A DNA stretch of 64,000 bases from Neocallimastix lanati (nom. inval.) (GCA_016946835.1 JACVTC010000095.1:137001-201000), one strand, 5' to 3'. Shown: positions 10,840 to 22,194, numbered from the stretch's first letter. Numbers and translations: made by a program. Notes: a model not told the origin generated them from the letters alone.

Positions 10840-11155
10840 AACTGGTGGAGAATCCTAACTAAGCCCGGTGAGGTAAGTAGAATTCTTTATTCTATAAAAA
10901 AAAAAAAAATTAAAACCCAATGAGGTAATTAAAGTTATTCTTATGTAAAACCCAATGAGGTAAAATACTTAAGTGAAAATTAATAATAAATAAAAGAAAA
11001 CCATTAAATCATAGTTATAAAATATTTAGCAGAAATTAATTAAAATAGATTAATGTAATAATTAATTTAAAATTATTGATATAATTATTTTAAAAAAAAT
11101 TATAAGTTACACAATTAATAAAAATATAGTAAATTAAATTATAATTAATTATTAT

Positions 11156-11223
<68 letters not shown>

Positions 11224-11422
11224 TAACCATTATAGAACTAGTAATAATATATAATTTTTAGATATTAAAAATTAATCTTAGTTTATATATAAAACAAAGA
11301 AAAGATAATATATATTAAATGAAGAAAATAATAAAATAAGTTAAATAATATAAATAAGTTAAATAATATAAATATAAATAAGTAAAATAATACAAATAAT
11401 ATAAGTAAATAATATATATATA

Positions 11423-11465
<43 letters not shown>

Positions 11466-11554
11466 AATATACATATATAGTGATACAATAAAGTAGCATA
11501 TATAAGTAAAATAAAATAAAATAAAAATATATATAAAAAAAAAAAAAAAAAAAA
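10840..11554 (+). other. Element B leader with primer site and triple repeat motif
   Basis: Three bases after the LTR comes TGGTGGAGAATCC (10843-10855), a primer site sharing its first nine bases with A, C and D. The motif CCCRRTGAGGT then occurs three times (10864-10874, 10915-10925, 10950-10960). The first copy continues as GAGGTAAGTA, which resembles a 5' splice site. The rest is A runs and AT spacer up to the gag ATG. No gene is present. Confidence 0.7.
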
Positions 11555-12505
11555 ATGGAAAATCAAATAAAATTAATAACGTTCAACAGACTTCCCATTC
11601 TCGGAAAAACAAAAGTTGTATTCGATGAATGGAAGTTTGCATTCGAACATTGGTGTCTTACTTTTAAAGTAAGCGAAGAAAGAGAGAAAATAGATTATTT
11701 AATTGCAATAACAGATGGTGTTGCAAGGACAATAGTTTATAATTCTCTAAATAAAAAAATACCAGATGAATATGATACTATATTAACAAATTTAGCAAAG
11801 TATTATAAGAAAACTGCGTCAAAGAATTCCAGACTTCTGGAACTTTCATCTATTACTATACGTAAAGATGAAACAATTACAGACTTTGACATACGATTCT
11901 CTGAATTGCTAAACCAAATAAGTAAAACTGTGGTAATCTCAGATGTTATCGTAACATCTTATTATATAAATGCTTTTCGTAATTGGAATAAAATATACGA
12001 AAGCTTAATGGAGGAAGAACCAACAACCTTAGAAGAAGCTCAGAAAATCACTTCGAAGAAAGAAAAGATTATGAACCTTATTAAAGAAAATAAAAATAAA
12101 AATCCTTCAAAAGAGAAAACTACTAGCCATAATTCTACAAAAAGGCAATCCGAAAGTTCTTATATTAATTTTTATTCTCCAAATAATAAAAATAAGGAAG
12201 GAAATAATAATAACGCTAATAGTTCAACGTATGGATATCAAAATAAAAATTTTTATAATAATAAATCCTATAATAGTAACTACAATAATAAGTACAATAA
12301 TTATTATCAATATAAAGAACAATTAAATAAAAATACTAATAATAATAGAAATAATGCAAAACAAAACATAAATGATGAAGAAATAAAAGAAATAACACAA
12401 AAGCTCTCTGACTTAAAAATTAATTTTTGCGTAAATTGTATGAGGATCGGACATAATGAAGTTGACTGCCCAGAATCTGAACAAAATGATGAACGTTTAA
12501 AATAA
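11555..12505 (+). CDS. gag: Gag, element B
   Basis: This 316-residue protein starts at an ATG directly after an A run. The first 180 residues form a helical retrotransposon-gag domain. A long Asn/Lys/Tyr-rich linker (about residues 185-275) follows, a low-complexity style typical of this genome. The C-terminal zinc knuckle (CVNCMRIGHNEVDCP) has the CCHC pattern and should bind element RNA. It ends at a stop immediately after the slippery heptamer. It is expected to form the virus-like particle shell. Confidence 0.9.
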   Translation: MENQIKLITFNRLPILGKTKVVFDEWKFAFEHWCLTFKVSEEREKIDYLIAITDGVARTIVYNSLNKKIPDEYDTILTNLAKYYKKTASKNSRLLELSSITIRKDETITDFDIRFSELLNQISKTVVISDVIVTSYYINAFRNWNKIYESLMEEEPTTLEEAQKITSKKEKIMNLIKENKNKNPSKEKTTSHNSTKRQSESSYINFYSPNNKNKEGNNNNANSSTYGYQNKNFYNNKSYNSNYNNKYNNYYQYKEQLNKNTNNNRNNAKQNINDEEIKEITQKLSDLKINFCVNCMRIGHNEVDCPESEQNDERLK

Positions 12506-12545
12506 ATAATGGGAGTACGCAATCTCCCAATATAAATAAAATTGC
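12496..12545 (+). promoter_or_regulatory. -1 frameshift signal with pseudoknot, element B
   Basis: Slippery T TTA AAA (12496-12502) is followed by 8 bases beginning with the gag stop. Stem GGGAG/CTCCC (12511-12515 with 12524-12528) encloses loop TACGCAAT. Loop bases GCAAT (12519-12523) can pair with ATTGC (12541-12545). The pairing bases differ from those in A and C, yet complementarity is kept. Confidence 0.9.
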
Positions 12546-15500
12546 AAATACAATAAATTCCAATAATAACAATAACATATACACAATTAATGCCGCACAA
12601 AAAAAAAAGATTACAACTTCAAATCAATTGAATAAAAACAAAATAAAATTATCAAATAAATCAATTATTAAACCTTCAATATTAAACCAACCCAAAATTA
12701 AAATAGTAAAACAACAAAAAAGAGAAATTAGAGACAAAAGAAGAAGAGCCATGGATATAGATGATAATGAAGAAGAATACTCCAACCAGAATGAAAATAA
12801 CGAAACTAATAATAATCAAGAAATAGAAAATAAAAATAATCTTGAGGAAAGTATAAATCTTAATAATAATCATAGTTATGATGGTATTATTAATAATAAT
12901 GACAGTAATGGAATTAGTAATAATAATGATAATAATACAAATAATACAAATAATACAAATAATACAAATAATACCAATAATACAAATAATACAAATAATA
13001 CAAATAATAAAAATAATAAAAATAATAAAAATAATTATGATAATAAGAATAATGATGATAATAAAAATGATAATAGTAATAAAGATAATGAAAATTATAA
13101 AAATAAAAATGAAATAAAAACAAATAATGTAATTGATTTAGATAAAGATAATTATAATGAAAATAAGCCAACAAAATTTATTACTAAAAGGAATATGACT
13201 GAAATAAAATTATTAGATAAAGAACAAAAGTTTAATATTATTGAAGAAATCAAATCAATCTATCCAAAAATTAATTTAGCACAGCTATTAGCAGCAAGTC
13301 CAGCAATAAGAAAAGAATTGGAACAGGGTCTAAAGCCAAGAGTAGAAAGAATTTTATGTTCTATAGCGAATTTTAATATACCGATTATCATTGGGGAAAT
13401 AAATAACCAACCTTTTAAAGTATTATTTGATACTGGTGCAAATATTAATATAATTACCTTAGAAAGTTTTAATAAAACTGAATTAAATAACATAGTAAAA
13501 ACTGAAGAAACAATTACCATTGCTCTAGCTGATGGAACATTAATACCAACTCAATATTATACAACTATAAAATTAAAAATAAGTGAAAATTTAACCATTA
13601 ATGAAAAATTTTATATTATAGACTATACAAATAATTATTATGATTTAATTATAGGAAGAAGTATACAAAAGAAATATAGATTATTAATTGACCCAGATGA
13701 TGATTTTATTTACAAGAAGACTGATAAAGGTTTAATTAAAGTTAGCGAAATTATTAATAGTAAACAGGACATACCTTTAATTAATTCAATTATTATTTCA
13801 AACGAAGAAGAAAATGAATTTATGAATACTCTTAACGAAATAATTAACGAAGTACCAATTGAAATAAAGGAAGAATTTAAAATTTTAATATTAAATAATC
13901 AAAAGTGTATGGCAACTTCTCTTTCTCAATTAACAACTGCAAATTTGCATCCTCATAATATAATAACAACTACCAATGTACCAATAAAATTAAAACCGTA
14001 CAAATTATCAAAGGAACATTCAAATATTCTTAAGGAGGAAATAATATCATTATTAAACAAAGGACTAATAGAACCTTCCCATTCACCATGGGCATTCCCA
14101 GTATTACTTGTTCAAAAGAAAAATGGAAAATGGAGAATGTGTATTGATTATAGAAAACTGAATAATATTACAATAAAAGATTCTTATGCCTTGCCTCTCA
14201 TTGACGAATTAGTAACATCAGTAAAGGGTGCAAAAATATTTTCCGCATTGGATTTATTTTCTGGTTACCACCAAATACCAATGAATAAGAAAGATATCGA
14301 GAAAACATCATTCACCACAAAATTTGGAAATTACAATTTTTTAGTAATGCCTTTTGGACTCACAAATGCGCCAGCGACATTCCAACGAGAAATGAATCGG
14401 ATATTGCTACCATTAATAGGTGAATGCTTATTTGTCTATATTGACGATATCGTGGTTTATTCTAAGAATTTAAAAGAGCACATAAAACACTTAAAATTAG
14501 TATTCGATATATTCTCAAAATATAATTTATCAATAAATTTACAAAAGTGTCAATTTTTTAAAGAAAAAGTCGAAGTTTTAGGACATGTACTAACAGCTGA
14601 TGGATTAAAAACTGCACCATCAAAAGTCCAAAGTATTGCCTTATGGGAAAACCCAAAGAATATTTCTCAATTAAGATCATTTCTTGGTTTGGTAAGTTAT
14701 TACAGAAAATTTATAAAAAACTTTTCTATTAGAGCTAGTCCACTATTCAAACTTTTAAAGAAAAATAATAATTACAATTGGAATAATGATTGTACCTTAG
14801 CATTTGAAGATTTAAGAAATTGTCTCTTGAAAGATCCAATACTTGCCTTTCCTGATTTCAATAGGCCATTCATTATTAGAACAGATGCTTCTATCAAAGG
14901 AATCGGGGGTGTACTCTTGCAACGGGAGGAAGATAAATTGGAACATCCAATTTATTGTGTTAGCAGATCCTTAAAGCCTGCAGAAGAAAATTATTCTATA
15001 ACCGATTTGGAAGGCTTAGCAGTTATTTATAGTTTAAAGAAATTCCGCGAATATATTGTAAGTAATAAACAAATAACAACAGTAATTACTGACCATAAGC
15101 CACTTTTAGGTTTTTTTGAAAATAGCATACCAACCAAAAATAGACATTTTAGATGGATAGAAGAATTTAATAAATATAAAATAAAATTAATATACGAAAA
15201 AGGAAAGTCTAACATATTCGCAGATGCTTTATCTAGATTACCATCAAAACAAAATGAAAGTGTTACAAATTGTATTAATGCTATTTTAAGTGATATCAAC
15301 CCAAGAGATTTAGACTTACCAGAAGGTATAAGAAAATATTTTAGCAAAAATTATCAAATAATAGATAACACTTTATATTATAAAAAAAACGATTTATATT
15401 TAAAAGTCATTTATAGAGATCAAGACAAGAAAGATATTATTGATAGAGCTCATAACGTCGGCCATGAAGGTGCTGAAAAGACTACTTTAAGAATTTTAGA

Positions 15501-16524
15501 ATCATACTACTGGCCTGGAATATGGAACGATGTTAGAATGTGGGTTCGATCATGCCACAAGTGTCAACTATTTAGACCCAAATCACTACCACAAAATACA
15601 GAAGATCATATTACACCAATTGAAAAACCTTTTACCAGAGTAGGACTAGATATTATCGGACCGTTACCAGCCACAAAACAAGGTAATAAATATATAATTA
15701 CTTTAGTTGATTACTTTACTAAATGGCCAGAAGCCAAAGCTATACCAGATATTAAATCAGAACAGGTAATTAAATTTTTAACAGAAGTAATAGCAAGACA
15801 TGGACCACCAGAAATAATCATAACAGACAATGGATCCTCATTCATTTCGGATATCACAAAAATGATGATCGATTTATATGGATCATGGGTACATTTTATT
15901 GCACCACACCATCCACAATCAAATGGAATGATAGAAAACAGAAATAGAGAGATTGGAAAAATATTACGATTATTAATAACGGAAGAACAGGAATGGGACG
16001 AATGTCTTCCATCAGTCTTATGGGCACTTAGAACAACAAAAAGTTCAAAAACTAAATTCAGCAGTTTTGAACTATTATATGGAAGAAGGGATACTTGGCC
16101 AATGGAAATCATGTTTCCGGATATTCACCAAGAAGAAGGAGAAACAGAAGACGAATTTAATTTTCGAAGATTTTTAAGACATTACAAATGGGTAAAAGAA
16201 GCAATAGGATATTCAGAATATGCTAATAAATATTGGGAACACAGAATAGGTTTCAATAAAGCCTTAAAGAAACAATACAAAATTGGAGACTATGTGATGA
16301 TAAGATTAATTAACAGGACAAAGTTAGACCCTTACTTTTACGGACCATTTAGGGTTGTAAAAGAACCAAAATTCAACACAGTAGTATTAGAAGACCCACA
16401 AACTGGAAAATTACTTGCAAGAAACGTACATATTAAAAATGTTTATCCATATACAATAAGAGAAGAAAATATTACAACTTCAAGAGACGAAGTTCAATCT
16501 GATGGTGGAGGAATTGATAAATAA
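12502..16524 (+). CDS. pol: Pol, element B (protease, RT, RNase H, integrase)
   Basis: One open frame of about 1340 codons, -1 to gag, is entered by frameshifting. Order: a basic linker; a long Asn/Thr tract encoded by AAT/ACA repeats (about 12850-13100); protease with FDTGA (about 13428); RT with YIDD (14437-14448) and MPFGLTNAP; RNase H (RTDAS, about 14878); integrase with H-H-C-C (GHEGAEK ... CHKCQ), catalytic blocks GLDIIGPL, ITDNGSSF and NGMIENRNRE; and a C-terminal YFYGPFRV module. The length is typical of Ty3/gypsy pol. No break is visible. No chromodomain is seen, and integrase targeting is likely responsible for the position beside the tRNA-like sequence. Confidence 0.93.
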   Translation: MNNGSTQSPNINKIANTINSNNNNNIYTINAAQKKKITTSNQLNKNKIKLSNKSIIKPSILNQPKIKIVKQQKREIRDKRRRAMDIDDNEEEYSNQNENNETNNNQEIENKNNLEESINLNNNHSYDGIINNNDSNGISNNNDNNTNNTNNTNNTNNTNNTNNTNNTNNKNNKNNKNNYDNKNNDDNKNDNSNKDNENYKNKNEIKTNNVIDLDKDNYNENKPTKFITKRNMTEIKLLDKEQKFNIIEEIKSIYPKINLAQLLAASPAIRKELEQGLKPRVERILCSIANFNIPIIIGEINNQPFKVLFDTGANINIITLESFNKTELNNIVKTEETITIALADGTLIPTQYYTTIKLKISENLTINEKFYIIDYTNNYYDLIIGRSIQKKYRLLIDPDDDFIYKKTDKGLIKVSEIINSKQDIPLINSIIISNEEENEFMNTLNEIINEVPIEIKEEFKILILNNQKCMATSLSQLTTANLHPHNIITTTNVPIKLKPYKLSKEHSNILKEEIISLLNKGLIEPSHSPWAFPVLLVQKKNGKWRMCIDYRKLNNITIKDSYALPLIDELVTSVKGAKIFSALDLFSGYHQIPMNKKDIEKTSFTTKFGNYNFLVMPFGLTNAPATFQREMNRILLPLIGECLFVYIDDIVVYSKNLKEHIKHLKLVFDIFSKYNLSINLQKCQFFKEKVEVLGHVLTADGLKTAPSKVQSIALWENPKNISQLRSFLGLVSYYRKFIKNFSIRASPLFKLLKKNNNYNWNNDCTLAFEDLRNCLLKDPILAFPDFNRPFIIRTDASIKGIGGVLLQREEDKLEHPIYCVSRSLKPAEENYSITDLEGLAVIYSLKKFREYIVSNKQITTVITDHKPLLGFFENSIPTKNRHFRWIEEFNKYKIKLIYEKGKSNIFADALSRLPSKQNESVTNCINAILSDINPRDLDLPEGIRKYFSKNYQIIDNTLYYKKNDLYLKVIYRDQDKKDIIDRAHNVGHEGAEKTTLRILESYYWPGIWNDVRMWVRSCHKCQLFRPKSLPQNTEDHITPIEKPFTRVGLDIIGPLPATKQGNKYIITLVDYFTKWPEAKAIPDIKSEQVIKFLTEVIARHGPPEIIITDNGSSFISDITKMMIDLYGSWVHFIAPHHPQSNGMIENRNREIGKILRLLITEEQEWDECLPSVLWALRTTKSSKTKFSSFELLYGRRDTWPMEIMFPDIHQEEGETEDEFNFRRFLRHYKWVKEAIGYSEYANKYWEHRIGFNKALKKQYKIGDYVMIRLINRTKLDPYFYGPFRVVKEPKFNTVVLEDPQTGKLLARNVHIKNVYPYTIREENITTSRDEVQSDGGGIDK

Positions 16525-17189
16525 CCAAATTATAAATTAAGAAAAATCAATAAAATGGAATAATAACCCTCTTAATTAGTTATTGATAATTATAAAATAA
16601 TATTTTAATAAAAATAAATTAAAAGATTTAAAATTATTAAATAAATATTATTTTAATTTAAAGAACGATGTATTTTATATTAAATTATTCTTTTATTTTA
16701 CTTTAACGATTTTAAATTAAATCTCAGTTTAAATTGATATTAATATTAATTAAAAAGAAACTTATTAATAATAACAAAATTGTTTATTTTATCTTAAAAG
16801 TGTTTACTTAAAATAATTATATAGTTTTATTTTAAATAATTTAAACTTAAAAGAAAAATATAAAAACATGTAAATATTTCTTTAAAAATAAAAAATCAGA
16901 ATTCAAGAATTAAAAATTTAAAATTTAAGTTTTAATAAATTATTTTCTTTTATTCTCATTTATTTTAAATACTTTTTATTAAGAATATAAATATTCAAAA
17001 TAATAAAAAGTACAATTTTATATTGATAAATAAAGTTTTATTATAAAAAAAAAAACAAATATTCTTTTCTTATTTTAAACTGTAGTGTTTTAATTAACAT
17101 TTTTGTGTTAATAACTACCCTTTTAATTGACAAATTATTATCACTTTTAGAAGTAAATTCTAAATTAAGATAATAATCAACATTTGTCA
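16515..17189 (+). repeat. Element B 3' LTR
   Basis: This direct copy of 10165-10839 reads as identical by eye. It overlaps the last pol codons by a few bases. It is followed by CTGAT and then a C-family LTR. Confidence 0.93.
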
Positions 17190-17194
17190 CTGAT

Positions 17195-18020
17195 TGATAA
17201 GAATGTACTAAATAATGCATTCTTAATTAAATCTACGATTTATTTCTAATACATTATGTGTACATTATTATTTTTGTACTTTAATAAATTTTTAAATCCA
17301 AAGATCAAAAATTAAATCAAAAATTATATTAAACTTTATATTTTTATATTAAATCTTATATTAATAGTAATATTTTTATATATTTAAAACTTATATTAGC
17401 AATATTAATAATAAATCTTATTTTTTTTTTATATTAATAATGAAAATTTGTATTAATAATATTTTTATATATTGATAATTAAAAATTTATATATTATATT
17501 TTAACTTTTATTATAAAATTTTATATCGAAATGTTTTATTTTATATTGAAAAATATTTTATTTTATTAAAAACCTTTATATTAGAATAGTATTTTTATTT
17601 TTATTTGAATATTTTAACAGATTGTAATAAAATTTATAGCCAATTAAATAAATTCTTATTAGTAATATTTTAGATATTTCTTAAAAAAAAAAAAAAAAAA
17701 AAAAAAATGTTTTATTAATATTATAAATGTATTTTATTTATATTGTTATAATTAAATTTTATATGATTGATTATAAAATTCAATTTAAATTTAATAGTTT
17801 TTATAAAAAAAAAAAAAAAAAAAAAAAAATAAATAAAATGTAATTTAGTGGCAAGAACAACTTTTATGCCTTGAAAAAAAGTATAAATAGTTGTAAATTT
17901 TGCTACCAATTTTTAAAAAATCATAAAATAAAATCAAATAAATTTAATAAAATAAATAAATAAATAAATAAAATCTGTGTTTCTTACTTTATTTTTATTT
18001 AATTCTCTAAAACCTTAACA
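17195..18020 (+). repeat. Solo LTR of the C family
   Basis: It starts TGATAAGAATGTAC and ends AAACCTTAACA, matching the LTRs of C with few substitutions and shorter A runs. The 4-base duplication TGAT flanks it (17191-17194, 18021-18024). It has no internal region, so it arose by LTR-LTR recombination. It contains the TATA box TATAAATAG near 17882. Confidence 0.9.
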
Positions 18021-18024
18021 TGAT

Positions 18025-19631
18025 TGATGCATGTCCATGTAAAATATTTAATAATTTGAATACGTATTTAAATGTAATGTAATGTAAATTATTGTGGATA
18101 AAAATGTTTTCCAAATTTTTAATATAAATTTAAATGTATTCCAAATTATTAATTTAAATAATTTTCTCAAAAATGTATGACTAAATTATTTGGAGAATTT
18201 ACGTAACAATTACTCAGTTGAATCACGAAACTTCATAAATTAAAAAATAATTAGTCATTAATTAGTTAAATTAAAATAATTAAAGGAATATTGCCTTTTC
18301 CGTTTGTTTACAAAAACTTGCCGTTTTGTTTACTTGTCTTTTAAATTATAGAAATTCTAAAAATAAAAATAGCAAGTTGTGGTTTAGTAAATTGGTTTTC
18401 ACAACTTGGCAAAATTTAAATTAAATATATGGATAGAATATATTTAATCATATAATTAATGAATTAAACTCTAAATTTTCTTCATAGAAAATTTTAGAAA
18501 AATTAGATAGTTTTAAATAGGATTTATATTAAAATAATTCATAACATTTCATGTAATTTATTAAATAATGTAATTGATAATATAAAATAATATGTTTATG
18601 TAATTTATTAAAATTTATTTTGATTTAAAACTTTATTTTGAAAAAGTATAAAAAGAGTTAATTTTTCAACTATTGAACGATAGTTGGAAAATCGTATAGA
18701 ATAGTAAAATCGTATAGAATAGGAAAATTTAAATTTTATTATTAGTTTCGTAACTATTATTAGAATAGTTACTTTCTTATAAAACAATTATATTATAGTT
18801 TGTAAAACCTTAACTGCTAGTGGGAACTCCGGAAAGGACCCTGCGTTACCCAGTTAAGTGGTTGTTGAAAATTAGTTAATAAATAAAATAAATAAATAAA
18901 AGAAATTAAAAAAGAAAATAATTAATTAAATAATAGAGGTTTAAGATATAGTGTTATTAGTGTAGTAAAGTTAGTTTAGAATAGCCACAAACCTAGACTT
19001 GATAAGTATTTTATTTTACAGTCCAGTAAAAATAATAGAAAATAATAGAAAAATTATTTAGAAAAATTATTAATATAAATATTTATTAAAAATTAATTTT
19101 ATATAATGAATCTTAAAATATATTATTAATATATTATTAAAGATAATTTATTATTATTAATTATTAAAATATTAAATTAAATAATAATATTAAAAATATT
19201 AAAAGAATTGTTGATAATATAGTAAAATTAGTTATATTAATTATAACGGAGATTGAATGTTTAATTAAATTGATGTTAATATTAAAATAATTTTTAAATA
19301 ATGTTAAACAATATGAACTAATAGTTATAAGTAAAAAGTTATGAATATTTATATTTATTAATTAATTTTAGTGTTTCGATAAATAAAATTTATAAAATTA
19401 GTAAAAAATATAATTATGAAAATAATTTATAAATAAATATTTTCTTTTTTTTTTAAGGAATAATAATAAAACATGTATTTTTTTTATGATAAAATATAAT
19501 AAATAAAATAATAAAAGATAAATAAATAAAAAGTAAATATAATTATTGTAATATAATATTCTTGGAGTAATTCCCTTTTGCACAAACGCCCAACTAACAT
19601 ATACGGTATTTAATAAAATATCGTATCATGA
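18025..19631 (+). mobile_element. Element J: 5' LTR and leader remnant of an older LTR element
   Basis: An LTR-like segment begins TGATGCATGTCC directly after TGAT and runs to about 18814. It has a TATA box (TATAAAAAGAG, near 18648) followed by a hairpin TTTTCAACTAT/ATAGTTGGAAAA. Next is a possible primer site, TGGGAACTCCGGAAAGG (18821-18837), unlike the others. The remaining 800 bases are AT-rich leader without coding sequence. The second LTR and all genes are gone. From its place in the stack it is the oldest insertion here. Confidence 0.65.
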
Positions 19632-19682
19632 TGATAAATAACAAAATTATTAAATTAAAATAAATAATAAAAAACAAATTCT

Positions 19683-20417
19683 TGTCGAAATTACAACTGA
19701 ATTAAATTTCAATTTCAATTAATTTCAATTAAAATTATTAAAAACAAAATAATTAATAAAAATTTATAATTCATTAATTATTCTTTAAATTTTATTTATT
19801 TTATAATATTATAAGTTATTTGATCATCTTAGGACCAGCTTAGGCCTACTGATTCTAATGATATCATATTAAACTTAAATATTATTAATAAATAAAATAT
19901 TTATTAACATGAATCATTTGGTCATGTCATCCTTGATTCATAAATTAATGTTTATGTATTAATTTATGTTATATTGATTTAATTAATTATTAATTATTAA
20001 TTACTATATTAAATATTTAAATTTAATATTATATTATATATATTAGCTAATATATTAGATTAAAAAATATAATTTATTTATATTAAACATATTCTTATAC
20101 TAAATATTATTATTATCAACTTTATATTATTATTATCAATATTCTCAAACCTACAAAGTATAAAAAGAAAATTCAAATTTATCTTTTTGTCCTTTGTAAG
20201 GTTATAGTTAACCTATTATAATATAACTATATATTTTTATTAATAAATAAAAATTTTTATCATATCAAACCAATTATTAGTTTTAATTAAGTGTTAAATT
20301 AACAAATTTAACTTTATAACTCTTTTATTTTAGTAATTTACTTATATCTATATAGTTATATTATATAGATATATCAACCTGATTCCTCGTTAAATTCAAC
20401 CTGTTTACTTTTTAACA
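19683..20417 (+). repeat. Solo LTR of element H family
   Basis: This 735-base LTR starts TGTCGAAATT, ends TTTTTAACA, and is flanked by a perfect 5-base duplication ATTCT (19678-19682, 20418-20422). It matches the 5' LTR of H (57215-57949) over its full length as far as I can read, so it is recent. Confidence 0.93.
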
Positions 20418-20937
20418 ATTCTTGTCTAACTTAACCCAAAAATTAATCCATTCTAAAAAAAAATTAAATCCATATTTAAGAAAAATTAATTAAATAAAGA
20501 TAATTAAAATAAAATAATAATAAATTAATTAATCATTAATAAATTTAATTAAAAACTAAAATAAATTAATAAATAATATTTTTCTAAAACAACAAATAAA
20601 CAAAATAATAAACATATTTAATAAATTATAAACAACAAATAAACAAACTTATAAACAACGCAAAATTAAAATTAAATAGTTAAATAATTTTTTAAGTTAC
20701 TTTTATTTAAAATAATGATTATTTTATTTATTTTATAACTCAACTTTTATAAACAAATTGTAATTAAAATAACATTTTAAAACTCATCTTTATCAACATT
20801 TTAATTGTAAATATTGTTTAATTTAATAATAAATTATTCTTTATTTCTCTTTTATTAATTTTATTATTTTTAATGTAAATAGTTTAAAATCAAAGAAAAA
20901 TATAAAAACATGTAAATATTTCTTATAAATTATTCTT

Positions 20938-21245
20938 TATTATTAATTATTTAATAAATTATTATAAATATTTTATTAGTTTTAATAATCAAAAGTATGA
21001 TTATTAATTATTTAATAAATTATTATAGATATTTTATTAGTTTTAATAATCAATTTTTTATGATTATTAATTATTTAATAAATTATTATAGATATTTTAT
21101 TAGTTTTAATAATCAATTTTTTTATGATTATTAATTATTTAATAAATTATTATAGATATTTTATTAGTTTTTAATAATCAATTTTTATGATTATTAATTA
21201 TTTTGATAAATTATTATATATTTTATTAGTTATTAATAATCAATT
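20938..21245 (+). repeat. Tandem repeat, about 60-base unit, five copies
   Basis: The unit contains ATTATTAATTATTTAATAAA and TTTTATTAGTTTTAATAATC, repeated about five times with small changes. It lies in the right half of the B-related LTR and probably explains its extra length. Confidence 0.8.
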
Positions 21246-21536
21246 TTATTATTAAAATTTAAAATAAATTAGTATAAATAATAAATATTTCATTTTATTA
21301 TTTTATTAGTTTTAACAATTATTTTATTAATTTAAACAAAATTAATTATTAAATAAATAAAGATTAATATTAAAATAAAAATAAATTTTTTTTAATAAAA
21401 CATTTTTGTGTTTAATAATAAAACATATTTATTTTTTTAAATTTCTTAAATCAATTTTATTCAGTATTTATCCTTTTATTCACTTCTACAAAATTTAATT
21501 TTTTGTAGATTAAGAATATTAGGTATAAATCACTGA

Positions 21537-22020
21537 TGATAAGAATGTACTAAATAATGCATTCTTAATTAAATCTACGATTTATTTCTAATACATTATG
21601 TGTAGATTATTATTTTTGTACTTTAATAAATTTTTAAATCCAAAGATCAAAAATTAAATCAAAAATTATATTAAACTTTATATTTTTATATTAAATCTTA
21701 TATTAATAGTAATATTTTTATATATTTAAAACTTATATTAGCAATATTAATAATAAATCTTATTTTTTTTTTATATTAATAATGAAAATTTGTATTAATA
21801 ATATTTTTATATATTGATAATTAAAAATTTATATATTATATTTTAACTTTTATTATAAAATTTTATATCGAAATGTTTTATTTTATATTGAAAAATATTT
21901 TATTTTATTAAAAACCTTTATATTAGAATAGTATTTTTATTTTTATTTGAATATTTTAACAGATTGTAATAAAATTTATAGCCAATTAAATAAATTCTTA
22001 TTAGTAATATTTTAGATATT

Positions 22021-22066
<46 letters not shown>

Positions 22067-22157
22067 TTTTATTAATATTATAAATGTATTTTATTTATAT
22101 TGTTATAATTAAATTTTATATGATTGATTATAAAATTCAATTTAAATTTAATAGTTT

Positions 22158-22194
<37 letters not shown>

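Larger units (their letters stand above)
10165..17189 (+). mobile_element. Element B: Ty3/gypsy LTR retrotransposon, looks whole
   Basis: Two 675-base LTRs that I read as identical enclose a primer site, a leader, gag, a -1 frameshift signal, one long pol frame and a polypurine tract (GGTGGAGGAA). CTGAT follows it at 17190-17194; the matching CTGAT on the left now lies at 2043-2047 because element A later inserted between it and B. No break was seen. Identical LTRs suggest very recent insertion. Confidence 0.94.
19632..21532 (+). repeat. B-related LTR interrupted by an H-family solo LTR
   Basis: It begins TGATAAATAACAAAATTA, close to the start of the B LTR. Near 20893 it shares the run AAATATAAAAACATGTAAAT with B. 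It ends TATAAATCA next to CTGA. It is longer than B's LTR, partly because of a tandem repeat (about 20938-21245). No internal region is present. Flanks ATGA and CTGA are a poor duplication, so one side may have changed. Confidence 0.6.

Noticed and set aside
10863-10960. Leader motif of B as a hairpin array
   Set aside because: Only three base pairs (ACC/GGT) would close each loop, too little to claim a structure; kept as a sequence motif.
12878-13174. Ile-rich and Tyr-rich frames opposite or beside the B pol linker
   Set aside because: They are other-frame readings of the AAT/ACA repeats that encode the Asn-rich linker of pol.
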